Shown: piece after piece, positions 18,658-28,039 of the stretch
How the letters are laid out: every line of letters begins with the position of its first letter
How positions within the stretch are numbered: position 1 is the first letter of the stretch
Origin: Bacteroidota bacterium
GTDB taxonomy: Bacteria; Bacteroidota; Bacteroidia; AKYH767-A; JAHEYN01
Length of the DNA: 46,966 nt
Assembly: GCA_947448795.1 (NCBI GenBank)
Contig: CANFOZ010000014.1
Span: forward strand, 1 to 46,966
Direction: 5' to 3'
Made by a program: the position numbers and the translations under genes
Notes under the pieces: model-generated
The model's database searches: none
Told to the model about the DNA's origin: nothing
Seen by the model: the letters and a program-made list of their open reading frames with translations, nothing else

Positions 18658-20157
18658 TTAACTGCCTGCTATTACTTTTAACTTACTACCCGGCCTAAGA
18701 ATGTTTGGGTTCCCGCCTAAAACCTCTTTATTGAGGTCCTTCAGTTGCTCGATCGTCATTTTGGGATATTTGCGAGAGATGGAGTAAAGCGTATCGTTTT
18801 TCTGCACCTCGTAAAGCGCCATTTTAGGTTCGCTGATCACTGCAATAGCTATTGTGCTGGTAGTGTCAGGCGCTGCAGGATTTATACTGTCGTTTGGTGA
18901 TGGAATAGTTGATGCGACCAAAGTTTTTTGAACCTCCGTTACATAAATCGTGAGCTTTTGGCCTGGATACACAGCGTTCTTCTTCAGCTTGTTCCACTGT
19001 TTGATGTCGGTTGCCATGCAGTCGTTTTTCCGAGCAACGGTGGTTAGCGTCTCGCCTTTTCGAACCACATAGGTCTTTTTCTTTTCAACGGTTGTGTACT
19101 GGTATTTTAAGCCGGATTTTTCGGCTTCGGAATCGGCCATGCCGTAAATCTTGTCGCTGTTGGTGATAAATGCGGAAATTTTATTGGAAGGAAGCGTCAG
19201 GAATTTGCTGTCTTCGTTTACTGGAATAAAATTGCCTTTGTAAACCGGATTCAAATAGTGCAGTTGTTGCAAAGGGATATTAAGCGCTGAAGAGATGCTT
19301 TCAAAGCTAACATGTTGCGTAATTGCAATCGTATCTGTTTCGAAAAAGGTAATTGCAGGTGGCGTAACCGTTATGTTGTAGTCGGCATAATAGTTCATCA
19401 CATAGCTTACGGCAATAAACGCCGGCACGTAACCCTGCGTCTCTTTTGGCAGGTATTTTTTTATTTGCCAAAAATTGGTCTTGCCACCTGAACGAAGAAT
19501 AGCTTTGTTAACATTGCGCGCTCCGCAATTATAAGCAGCAATTACCAACAGCCAATCTTGGTAGATTTCATACATGTCTTTGAAATACTTGCAGGCTGCC
19601 TGTGTTGATTTGTATGGATCGCGACGCTCGTCGATCATCGAGTTTACCTTTAGGTCGTACATTTTGCCAGTCTGATACATAAACTGCCAAATGCCTGTTG
19701 CCCCTGCAGGCGAAACAGCAATCGGGTTTAGAGCCGATTCTACAATAGCAAGGTATTTAAACTCGAGAGGAAGTTGTTGTTGGTCGAACACCTGTTCGAA
19801 CATCGGAAAGTATAACTGCGAAAGGCCAAGCACGCGTGAGGTTAAAACGGGGCGGCGGTTGGCATACAGCTCGATGTAATTGCGAACATATTCATTGTAA
19901 TCGAGCGGGATAGGGGAATTGAGTTTCTTTAGCTTCGTCTTGTATTCATAATCGCTGAATTGCTTGCATTCGTGCGGCAGGTTACAATCGTTGCGTTGTT
20001 CCGAAAAGTTCACTTTCGACAAAAAATTCAGGCTAACCAAGCTGTCAAGCATGGCTACAATAGGATCGTTATCCAAGCTGTCGGGGGCCGATTTTGTTTG
20101 GCCTTGCCCGATAGCAAGTTGCAAGAACAAGAAAAGTGTGAGGGAGAAATACTTCAT
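18658..20157 (-). CDS. Membrane-bound lytic transglycosylase (MltD-like, SLT domain plus LysM)
   Basis: KYLAIVESALNPIAVSPAGATGIWQFMYQTGKMYDLKVNSMIDERRDPYKSTQAACKYFKDMY; LysM-like TYVVRKGETLTTVARKNDCMATDIKQWN and LYEVQKNDTLYSISRKYPKMTIEQLKDLN. Confidence 0.92.
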   Translation of the reverse strand: MKYFSLTLFLFLQLAIGQGQTKSAPDSLDNDPIVAMLDSLVSLNFLSKVNFSEQRNDCNLPHECKQFSDYEYKTKLKKLNSPIPLDYNEYVRNYIELYANRRPVLTSRVLGLSQLYFPMFEQVFDQQQLPLEFKYLAIVESALNPIAVSPAGATGIWQFMYQTGKMYDLKVNSMIDERRDPYKSTQAACKYFKDMYEIYQDWLLVIAAYNCGARNVNKAILRSGGKTNFWQIKKYLPKETQGYVPAFIAVSYVMNYYADYNITVTPPAITFFETDTIAITQHVSFESISSALNIPLQQLHYLNPVYKGNFIPVNEDSKFLTLPSNKISAFITNSDKIYGMADSEAEKSGLKYQYTTVEKKKTYVVRKGETLTTVARKNDCMATDIKQWNKLKKNAVYPGQKLTIYVTEVQKTLVASTIPSPNDSINPAAPDTTSTIAIAVISEPKMALYEVQKNDTLYSISRKYPKMTIEQLKDLNKEVLGGNPNILRPGSKLKVIAGS

Positions 20158-20202
20158 TTTAGAGGGGGTGTAAAGATATACATTATTTCAACAGATTTGA
20201 TG

Positions 20203-20210
20203 TACTTTTG
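20203..20210 (+). promoter_or_regulatory. Bacteroidota-type -7 element (TACTTTTG)
   Basis: TAnnTTTG match about 70 bp upstream of the ATG at 20282. Confidence 0.4.
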
Positions 20211-20281
20211 CAAGGGATTTGCAGCAAAAGAGCGTCAAAATCCAAGAATCTGAGTATAGATTCTATTAAAATCAACGAGCT

Positions 20282-21253
20282 ATGGAAACAAAAAAGTATG
20301 TATCAAGAATCACTTGGTTTCCTAAAAGACTACTACTTAGCCTCGGCCTTGTATCTTTTTTTATATTGCTATCAACTTCATCAATGGCGCAGTGTGCTTG
20401 TTGTGCCGGTGCTGGAATGGGTGCTTCAGGCGACCCGTCTATGATTTTTAGTACGCCCATGAAGCGGCAGTTTATTGTAGATGCTGCGCTAGATTATCGA
20501 TCGGTTCAAGAAGGACTCATGAGTCATGCTATGGTTATGTCGGAAACAACTTTGCAAAGCATGTTTATCAGTAGTCTTGCATTGCGATACGGCATAAGCG
20601 ATCGCTTTGCTGTTTCTGTGCAGCAGCCCTATTTGTTTATAAAAACAGCGCTAGGCAACGATCGCGGACTTGGGGATATGCAGCTCAATGGTCAATGGAG
20701 ATTGTTTTCTCAAGCTCGCTTAAATGTGGTTTTAAACGGAGGGATTGAGTTGCCTGTTGGTATTCAAAAAGCGGCTAGTTTCGAACAATCGACATCGGTG
20801 ATTGGCTCAGGCTCCTTTGATCCGGTCCTAGGTATTTCTTTTGGATGGAAGCACGATCGCCTAGCTTTCAGCGGTGCGGGTGTTTTTAAAAAAACAACAA
20901 ACGGCTTCCAGCATAACAATTATGGGAGCAGCTCTCTCCAAAGTTTAGGAATAAGCTACCAAGCATTTGGCGAGCCAAGTTCGTGTAATACAGACTCCTT
21001 GAAAGAAAAAGCAAAGCCTTCCGTTGTACTTCACATTGCCTATTTGGGCGAATGGTTGGATAAGCTTGTAGAAGACGATACCAAGGATGATGATTCGGGC
21101 TATTACGTTGGCTATATTGCTGGTGGGGTATCCACTTCTTTCGGTAAGTGGTCTCTCCCAATGAATGTCGGTTATCCCGTTTTGTGCAACATGAACGGTA
21201 TGCAAAACAACCCAGGCATTCGTTTTCGAATTGGTTTAACGCGGGCTTTTTAG
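20282..21253 (+). CDS. Putative outer-membrane beta-barrel/transporter-like protein with N-terminal Cys cluster
   Basis: Signal peptide ending SSMAQ, then CACCAGAGMG; alternating amphipathic segments (ISDRFAVSVQQPYLF, ARLNVVLNGGIELPVG) and C-terminal aromatic end (RIGLTRAF). Confidence 0.55.
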   Translation: METKKYVSRITWFPKRLLLSLGLVSFFILLSTSSMAQCACCAGAGMGASGDPSMIFSTPMKRQFIVDAALDYRSVQEGLMSHAMVMSETTLQSMFISSLALRYGISDRFAVSVQQPYLFIKTALGNDRGLGDMQLNGQWRLFSQARLNVVLNGGIELPVGIQKAASFEQSTSVIGSGSFDPVLGISFGWKHDRLAFSGAGVFKKTTNGFQHNNYGSSSLQSLGISYQAFGEPSSCNTDSLKEKAKPSVVLHIAYLGEWLDKLVEDDTKDDDSGYYVGYIAGGVSTSFGKWSLPMNVGYPVLCNMNGMQNNPGIRFRIGLTRAF

Positions 21254-21318
21254 CTCATTATCGCCCTCGTTATTGCTTTTCTTCTTGGGTATTTCTAAAA
21301 GCCGTATTTTTACTTTAA

Positions 21319-24300
21319 ATGAAGTCGTATTGGATTAAAAACATACCCGGGATTCTCCTGGTGCTCTTGCTTGTCTTCTCAGGCTATTCATCCATTGCAC
21401 AGGAGACAAGCAACAAAGGCACCGAATTTTGGCTCGCCTTTATGGGGCATGACAATACCACCTCTACCGAAATGAGTCTGTATATCACATCGGATGTGAA
21501 TACAACAGGCACAGTATCTGTTCCGCTAGCGGGCTGGAGCACGGCTTTCACGGTGATAGCAAATACAACCACGATTGTAGCTGTGCCGAATGCAACGGCG
21601 TATGTAAACAGCAGCGAGGCAATTGAGAATAAGGGGATTCGGATTCAGTCTGTTTTGCCGGTTGTGGCCTATTCCCATATCCACTTTGGTACGCGTTCTG
21701 ATGCCTCTTTGGTTCTTCCCGTTCCTACGCTTGGTAAGGAGTATTATGCGATGAGTTACACGCAAAATCCTACCGGCCCAACGCGCAATTCGGAATTTAT
21801 CATTGCCGCCGTGGAAGACAGCACCACTATCGAGATTACACCCAAGGCAACGACTACCGGAGGTCATGTTGCTGGTGCGGCATTCTCCATCCAGCTTAAT
21901 CAAGGTCAAGTATACCAAGTGCGCGCAACAGCCGATCTTACGGGCAGCTATATCAGATCCATCAGCCCAAGCACCACAGGATGTAAACGGATCGCTGTTT
22001 TTTCTGGTAACTCCTATGCTTATCTTGGTTGCGCCACCGCGTCTTCCGGGGATAATTTGTATCAGCAGTTGTATCCTAAAAATGCCTGGGGAAGCAATTT
22101 TGTAACAGCTCCTTTTCTTACCCGCACAGGTGATTATTACCGCGTTATGGCCGGCACCGATGGCACCGTGGTCACCTTCAATAATAGCGTTACTTGGAAC
22201 TTAAACGCCGGTCAATTTCACGACACCCTTTCTTCTGTGTCTAACTTTTTCTCGGCAACACATCCGATTACATTGGCTCAATATCAACGCTCGCAGAATT
22301 GCGATGGCGTTACCGCCGGCGACCCTTCGATGACTATTTTGAACCCGGTGGAGCAAACCTTGGACACGATTACTTTGTATTCCTCGCCCTGGGTTAATAT
22401 CACCGGTGAATACATCAACGTTATCATGAAGTCAGCGGACACCGCCCTTTTCAGGCTTGATGGAAACCATACGCCTTTCACAATTGCTCCTTTTAACTCC
22501 GTTTATTCCTATTCTAGAAACACCGTAACTTCTGGAAACCATACCCTTAGGGCCGACAGCGGTTTTAATGCAATCGCCTACGGATTTGGTAGCTTCGAAT
22601 CGTATGGCTACTCGGCAGGCGCAAATGTGAAAAGCCTAGAGCAATACATATCATTGAGTAGCAATGGAGTGGGAAATATATCGAGCTCCTGCGTGGGTTC
22701 GCAAGTAAACTTCAATGCTGTAACCGACTATACCCCAAATTCCTGGCTTTGGTATTTTGGTGATGGCGACACGTCTTCCTTGCAAAGCCCAACGCATACC
22801 TATCTCAGCACGGGTGTATTTACGGTTTCGTTGCTTACCGAAAGGCCTGTCAACAACAGCTGTAGCGCCTTCGATTCGAGCGCTGTTGTTCTTACCATTG
22901 TGCCCTCACCAATTGCGGGTTTCACCTATAACAATGTCTGTCTCGGCGACACCGTTTTCTTTCACGATAGTTCCACCGCGCCTACTAGCTTGGTGGCTTC
23001 TCGATTGTGGCATTTTGGTGATGGAGATACCTCCACTGCCCTTAATCCCTTCCATGTTTATACCGCCCTTGGAAGCTATACAGCAACGCTATTAATCCGT
23101 TCAGCCGGCGGGTGTTTAGATAGTGTTTCGCATGTTGTGCAAGTGACAAGTCTTACAGCGGCCACTGCCGGAAACGACACTTCTTTTTGTATTGGCGGCT
23201 CGGTTAACTTGGCTGCAAGTGGCGGCACCTCTTATCTTTGGAGCCCCGCTAATGGCTTGAGCGCTACAAACACAGCCACGCCCACCGCATCCGCTTCTTC
23301 TACAACGGATTACCATGTCTTAATAACTAGCGGTGGCTGCTCTAAGCTCGATACGGTTCACGTGGCCGTAAATGCCCTGCCCACAGTGGATGCTGGCAAT
23401 AACCAAAGCATCTGTGTAGGCGGAAATGCAAACCTGCTTGCTACTGGCGGCGTGAGTTATGCTTGGATGCCAGGCGCATCGCTTAATGATGCGTTTATCG
23501 CCAATCCAATTGCAGCACCAAGTGTTACGCAAACCTATACAGTTACTGCAACCGATTTGCATGGGTGCGTCAATGTCGACTCTGTGCATGTTGCCTTTTT
23601 TAGCTTGCCAACCGCCGGGAATGATACAACGCTCTGTCTTGGGGCTTCCGCTACCTTGTCGGTTACGGGCGGTGCTTCTTACGCTTGGTCGCCTGCTGCG
23701 GGCTTGTCTGCAACAAACATCGCCAACCCGTCTGCCTCGCCTGCATCCACTACAACCTATACCGTTAGTATTACCGATGTTAACGCATGTGTTACCAACC
23801 GTCAAGTGCATGTTGCTATCAATGCCTTGCCGCCAGTTGCTGCAGGTAGTGATATCGCTTACTGCATCGGGGCTTCCGACAGCCTGCATGCCACAGGTGC
23901 AATCAGCTATCTCTGGACTCCTGCAACAGGCCTTAGTAGCGTTACTGCTGCTAATACGCAGGTAAACATCGCAGGTAATCAGCAGTATATTCTTACAGGA
24001 GTCGGCCTTAATTCCTGTGTTAATACAGACACCGTTATGGTTGTTGTAAATGCGCTGCCAAGCGCTGATGCAGGGCCTAGTTTGAGTATCTGTGTAGGGG
24101 CTTCTACTACCCTAGCTGCTAGTGGAGGCGTAACGTATGCATGGTCGCCAGCAACAAATCTCAGCGCTACCGGCATCTATAACCCGATAGCAAGTCCGAG
24201 TGCCACGCAAACCTATTCGGTTCTCGTTACGGATGTTAACGGTTGTTCCAAAACAGATTCTTTAACCATCGCTTTTTTTCCGCAGCCAACCGCCGGGAAT

Positions 24301-27300
24301 GATACAACGCTCTGTCTTGGAGCTTCCGCTACCTTGTCGGTTACAGGCGGTGCCTCTTACGCTTGGTTGCCTGCTGCGGGCTTGTCTGCAACAAACATCG
24401 CCAACCCGTCTGCCTCGCCAGCATCCACTACAACCTATACCGTTAGTATCACCGATGTTAACGCATGTGTTACCAACCGCCAAGTGCATGTTGCTATCAA
24501 TGCCTTGCCGCCAGTTGCTGCCGGTAGTGATATCGCTTACTGCATCGGGGCTTCCGACAGTCTGCATGCCACAGGTGCAATCAGCTATCTCTGGACTCCT
24601 GCGCTTGGATTGGGTAGCACAACGGATGCAAATATCCTCGTAACAACCGCACTTACGCAGGATTATATCCTTGCCGGAACAGATGCGAATGCATGCGTGA
24701 ATACAGATACCGTAAATGTTCAAGTGTATGCGCTCCCCCCTGCAAATGCAGGGCTTGACGATTCAATCTGTATGGGAAACGCTGCTCAATTGGTTGCGAC
24801 AGGCGGTGTAGCGTATCAATGGTCGCCGGCATCTCCGCTTAATGCATCGGCGGTGGCTAATCCGCTTGCAACACCGCTAGACACAACAACCTTTTCTGTT
24901 CTTGTTACCGATGTGCACGGTTGTCAAGCAAGCGACAGCATGGTCGTCTTTGTGCATGCCATCCCTGTTGTTAACATCGGTCAGGATGTATGGATTTGTC
25001 CGGGTGATAGTATACAACTAAGCATCGCGGGTACAGGATCTTTTTCCTGGTCTCCAGCTATCCTTACAAGCAATCCAACCGCTTCTAATGTGATGGTAAG
25101 TCCATCGGATACAACCGATTTTATTGTTTCTTTTACCAATATCCACAGCTGTGTAAACAGCGACACAGTCCAGGTAGCCGTGAATGCGGCTGTGCCTGTT
25201 AATGCGGGTCCTGACCAAGTAATTTGTTTTGGTGATACCGTCATGCTTGGCACTGCGCCAACAGCGCCTAGTGGATCCACGTTTTTATGGAATCCGGGCT
25301 TAAGTGTAAACGACTCCTTGCTTGGTAATCCGCAAGTTTATCCAACCGTATTTACCACCTACGTGGTTTTTGTTACCAACGACACCTGTCATGGCCGCGA
25401 TACCGTCATTGTTCAAGTTAATCCGCTCCCAACGCCTGTTTTTGCTGGAAACGATACCGCTGTTTGCATTGGACAGCCCGTCTTGCTTGGCGCAGATTCC
25501 GTGCTTGGCCACAATTATAGCTGGACGGATATAAACGGCGTTTTTTCTTCAAATCAAGCAACGCCAACGGTTTCGCCTTCCGATTCAACAAGCTACCTTC
25601 TTGTACAAACCAGCATAGCAACAGGCTGTTCGGATAAAGACACGATTCGAGTTGCGGTGAACCCCTTGCCAGCTATTAATGCGGGCTCAGATACCGTGCT
25701 TTGTTTTCAGCAGCTCGCACTTCTTGGCTCTCCTGCTTTGCTTGGCAATAGCTACAGTTGGACATCGGTGCCAGCAGGCTTCTCGGCGTCGCTTGCCGAC
25801 ACCCTGGTTTCTCCTAGTGATTCAACCGCTTTTGTGCTTTTGCAAACAATCGATGCCACGGGCTGCACCGCGCGCGACACCATGCGTATTGCGGTCAATC
25901 CATTACCAACAAGTGTTGCAGGTACAGATACTGTTATTTGCGCAGGCATCAGTGTTTTACTAGGAACAGATTCTATTTCGGGAAACAGTTATGCCTGGTC
26001 CTCCGTGCCGGCTGGCTTTAACGCAAGCACATCCGATTCGCTAGTAACGCCTGCCGATAGTACGTTGTTTATCCTCCATCAAACCATACTAGCCACCGGT
26101 TGTTATCAAGTCGATTCGGTGAAGGTTAATGTGAACGATCGACCTATAATTTATGCCGGAACAGATACAACCTTTTGTATTGGCGGTACATTCACACTCG
26201 GTTCGGATTCTACTGCCGGCATAGTTTACGGCTGGACCTCCATACCATCAAGCTTGGCCACTGATCAAGCTACGCCTGTGATTCAGCCTGCTCAAACGAC
26301 AAGCTACTATCTTATCGGTTCATATCCCGCCACTTCGTGCTCTTCCTTGGATTCTATAAAAGTTACCATAAACCCGCTTCCGACAGTGCTTCTATCCAAC
26401 GATACTACTATTTGTGCTGGCGAGTCGGTAGTGCTGAATGCAAGCGGGGGGCAAACTTACAGTTGGTTGCCAATCGTCTCATTAAGTAGCAACACCAGTC
26501 CTTCGACTGTTGCATCTCCAGTAGCTTCTGTAACCTATACGGTTACGGTAGTCGATGCCAACGCTTGTATATCGACAGATTCTGTTGCATTCTTGGTTCA
26601 CCCTGCCGCTATTGCTGCTGCTGGTCCCGACAATGTGGTTTGCCCAGGCGCACAAGCTGTTTTAAAGGGTAGCGGAGGTGTTTCCTATGCTTGGAGCCCA
26701 GCTGCAGGGTTGAGCAGCACGACGAGTCAGGAGGTTATAGCCGGTCCTGCTAATATTACTGCTTATGAACTGCTGGTTACCGATGCAAATGGATGCACCG
26801 ATCGAGATACCGTCATTGTGGATGTCGAAAACCAACTGCAGGCGGACTTCACCGTTGGGCCCATAGAAGGTACAGCACCTGCTTTTATTGACTTTACAAA
26901 CAACTCCCAAGCAGCAGCATATTACCGATGGGATTTTGGCGATGGCATCAGCGACTCGCTCTTTTCGCCAAATCATTTGTATACCGATTCGGGCACATAC
27001 CGCGTGGTGCTCTATGCTATCTCAAACAATGGATGCCGCGACACTGCATTCTATGAATTCATCCATTTGGATCAGCATGTGTACGCTTTTATCCCCAATA
27101 TTTTCACCCCAAACGCCGATGGCCTCAACGAGCTTTTTGTAATCAATTCCATGGGTTTTGTGAGTATGACCGGGCAGATTTTCAACCGCTGGGGCAGACG
27201 TATGAGCACTGTTGATTTTGTTGCTTCGGGATGGGATGGTAAAACAAGCACGGGAGTTGAGGTTTCGCCGGGAACTTATTTCTACACCATCGATGCGCTC

Positions 27301-27354
27301 GATTATTATGGCGAAAAACATCGATTTAATGGCTTTGTGGAGCTTATCAGGTAG
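21319..27354 (+). CDS. Giant (2011 aa) secreted repeat protein: IgGFc-binding-like N-terminus, PKD domains, many Ig-like/SprB-type repeats, gliding-motility (T9SS type B) C-terminal domain
   Basis: N-terminal NKGTEFWLAFMGHDN; PKD motifs (WYFGDGDTSSLQSPTHTY, RWDFGDGISDSLFSPNHLY); repeated AGNDTTLCLGASATLSVTGGASYAWSPAAGL modules; C-terminal AFIPNIFTPNADGLNELFVI...FNRWGRRM...GWDGKTSTGVEVSPGTYFYTIDALDYYGEKHRFNGFVELIR. Confidence 0.92.
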   Translation: MKSYWIKNIPGILLVLLLVFSGYSSIAQETSNKGTEFWLAFMGHDNTTSTEMSLYITSDVNTTGTVSVPLAGWSTAFTVIANTTTIVAVPNATAYVNSSEAIENKGIRIQSVLPVVAYSHIHFGTRSDASLVLPVPTLGKEYYAMSYTQNPTGPTRNSEFIIAAVEDSTTIEITPKATTTGGHVAGAAFSIQLNQGQVYQVRATADLTGSYIRSISPSTTGCKRIAVFSGNSYAYLGCATASSGDNLYQQLYPKNAWGSNFVTAPFLTRTGDYYRVMAGTDGTVVTFNNSVTWNLNAGQFHDTLSSVSNFFSATHPITLAQYQRSQNCDGVTAGDPSMTILNPVEQTLDTITLYSSPWVNITGEYINVIMKSADTALFRLDGNHTPFTIAPFNSVYSYSRNTVTSGNHTLRADSGFNAIAYGFGSFESYGYSAGANVKSLEQYISLSSNGVGNISSSCVGSQVNFNAVTDYTPNSWLWYFGDGDTSSLQSPTHTYLSTGVFTVSLLTERPVNNSCSAFDSSAVVLTIVPSPIAGFTYNNVCLGDTVFFHDSSTAPTSLVASRLWHFGDGDTSTALNPFHVYTALGSYTATLLIRSAGGCLDSVSHVVQVTSLTAATAGNDTSFCIGGSVNLAASGGTSYLWSPANGLSATNTATPTASASSTTDYHVLITSGGCSKLDTVHVAVNALPTVDAGNNQSICVGGNANLLATGGVSYAWMPGASLNDAFIANPIAAPSVTQTYTVTATDLHGCVNVDSVHVAFFSLPTAGNDTTLCLGASATLSVTGGASYAWSPAAGLSATNIANPSASPASTTTYTVSITDVNACVTNRQVHVAINALPPVAAGSDIAYCIGASDSLHATGAISYLWTPATGLSSVTAANTQVNIAGNQQYILTGVGLNSCVNTDTVMVVVNALPSADAGPSLSICVGASTTLAASGGVTYAWSPATNLSATGIYNPIASPSATQTYSVLVTDVNGCSKTDSLTIAFFPQPTAGNDTTLCLGASATLSVTGGASYAWLPAAGLSATNIANPSASPASTTTYTVSITDVNACVTNRQVHVAINALPPVAAGSDIAYCIGASDSLHATGAISYLWTPALGLGSTTDANILVTTALTQDYILAGTDANACVNTDTVNVQVYALPPANAGLDDSICMGNAAQLVATGGVAYQWSPASPLNASAVANPLATPLDTTTFSVLVTDVHGCQASDSMVVFVHAIPVVNIGQDVWICPGDSIQLSIAGTGSFSWSPAILTSNPTASNVMVSPSDTTDFIVSFTNIHSCVNSDTVQVAVNAAVPVNAGPDQVICFGDTVMLGTAPTAPSGSTFLWNPGLSVNDSLLGNPQVYPTVFTTYVVFVTNDTCHGRDTVIVQVNPLPTPVFAGNDTAVCIGQPVLLGADSVLGHNYSWTDINGVFSSNQATPTVSPSDSTSYLLVQTSIATGCSDKDTIRVAVNPLPAINAGSDTVLCFQQLALLGSPALLGNSYSWTSVPAGFSASLADTLVSPSDSTAFVLLQTIDATGCTARDTMRIAVNPLPTSVAGTDTVICAGISVLLGTDSISGNSYAWSSVPAGFNASTSDSLVTPADSTLFILHQTILATGCYQVDSVKVNVNDRPIIYAGTDTTFCIGGTFTLGSDSTAGIVYGWTSIPSSLATDQATPVIQPAQTTSYYLIGSYPATSCSSLDSIKVTINPLPTVLLSNDTTICAGESVVLNASGGQTYSWLPIVSLSSNTSPSTVASPVASVTYTVTVVDANACISTDSVAFLVHPAAIAAAGPDNVVCPGAQAVLKGSGGVSYAWSPAAGLSSTTSQEVIAGPANITAYELLVTDANGCTDRDTVIVDVENQLQADFTVGPIEGTAPAFIDFTNNSQAAAYYRWDFGDGISDSLFSPNHLYTDSGTYRVVLYAISNNGCRDTAFYEFIHLDQHVYAFIPNIFTPNADGLNELFVINSMGFVSMTGQIFNRWGRRMSTVDFVASGWDGKTSTGVEVSPGTYFYTIDALDYYGEKHRFNGFVELIR
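23608..23924 (+). repeat. Copy 1 of a 317-bp internal near-identical duplication
   Basis: Aligns without gaps to 24286-24602 (offset 678 bp = 226 codons) with about 9 mismatches. Confidence 0.95.
24286..24602 (+). repeat. Copy 2 of the 317-bp internal near-identical duplication
   Basis: See copy 1; only one observed difference changes an amino acid (TCG Ser to TTG Leu). Confidence 0.95.
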
Positions 27355-27361
27355 TTTGTGG
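27354..27361 (+). repeat. 8-bp direct repeat GTTTGTGG, left boundary of the putative cassette
   Basis: GTTTGTGG overlaps the stop codon of the giant protein gene; same 8-mer at 28157-28164. Confidence 0.6.
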
Positions 27362-27415
27362 CTGCGAGTACCCGCATGAGAATTCATTACAATAATTTCT
27401 TAGATTTGCCATGAA

Positions 27416-27859
27416 ATGAAATTTGAAAAATACCAACTCGAATCAGATAGAAAATTACTCCTGCTTGAATTTACAAGTATTGGGCCTAAAGGAAGGATCA
27501 AAAAAGTTGTTCAGTATGCGGAGACAAATTTGAACAACTATTACAACCTTGGATTTGGTGACAAGGACGAAAGGACCGGTGAAATAGACGACATCGTCAT
27601 TACAAATAATGGTGACAGTCAAAAAATATTAGCTACGGTAGCCTCAACTGTGTATGCATTTACAGACAAGTACAAAGACGCGATGATTTATGCGAAAGGC
27701 AGTACCAATGTTCGTACTAGGCTTTATAGAATTGGAATCACAAATGATTTACTTGAAAGCAGGAAGGACTTTCATATCTTTGGACTAATCGACAATCAAT
27801 GGCACGAGTTTCGAAAGCATTCTGAATATGAAGCCTTTTTAATAATCAGAAAAAAATAG
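27416..27859 (+). CDS. DUF6934-like hypothetical protein
   Basis: 147-aa soluble ORF (MKFEKYQLESDRKLLLLEFTSIGPKGRIKKVVQYAETNLNNYYNLGFGDKDERTGEIDD...GDSQKILATVASTVYAFT...); resembles the family as I recall it. AT-richer than its neighbours by eye. Confidence 0.7.
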   Translation: MKFEKYQLESDRKLLLLEFTSIGPKGRIKKVVQYAETNLNNYYNLGFGDKDERTGEIDDIVITNNGDSQKILATVASTVYAFTDKYKDAMIYAKGSTNVRTRLYRIGITNDLLESRKDFHIFGLIDNQWHEFRKHSEYEAFLIIRKK

Positions 27860-27871
27860 TACTTTTTAATT

Positions 27872-28039
27872 ATGACAGTCACAATAAAACAACTCAATAA
27901 ATCAAAGACGCCTATTGTCAAAATCAATAAAGATTTAGACAAGTATGCAAAAAAGATTCTTTTTCCAGAGAAGTTAAAAGAGGCGAATCGTATTCTGAAG
28001 GAAGTCGGGCTACCGAAGCTTAAAGCGCACCACCGCTAA
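27872..28039 (+). CDS. Small (55 aa) basic hypothetical protein paired with the DUF6934-like gene (absent from the ORF track)
   Basis: MTVTIKQLNKSKTPIVKINKDLDKYAKKILFPEKLKEANRILKEVGLPKLKAHHR*; starts 12 bp after the upstream stop, same strand; its stop lies inside the palindrome's left arm. Confidence 0.6.
   Translation: MTVTIKQLNKSKTPIVKINKDLDKYAKKILFPEKLKEANRILKEVGLPKLKAHHR

Noticed and set aside
23320-24723. Long Cys-rich minus-strand ORFs (189 and 153 aa) inside the giant protein gene
   Set aside because: They mirror the repeats on the opposite strand; the plus-strand 2011-aa ORF with clear domains explains the region.
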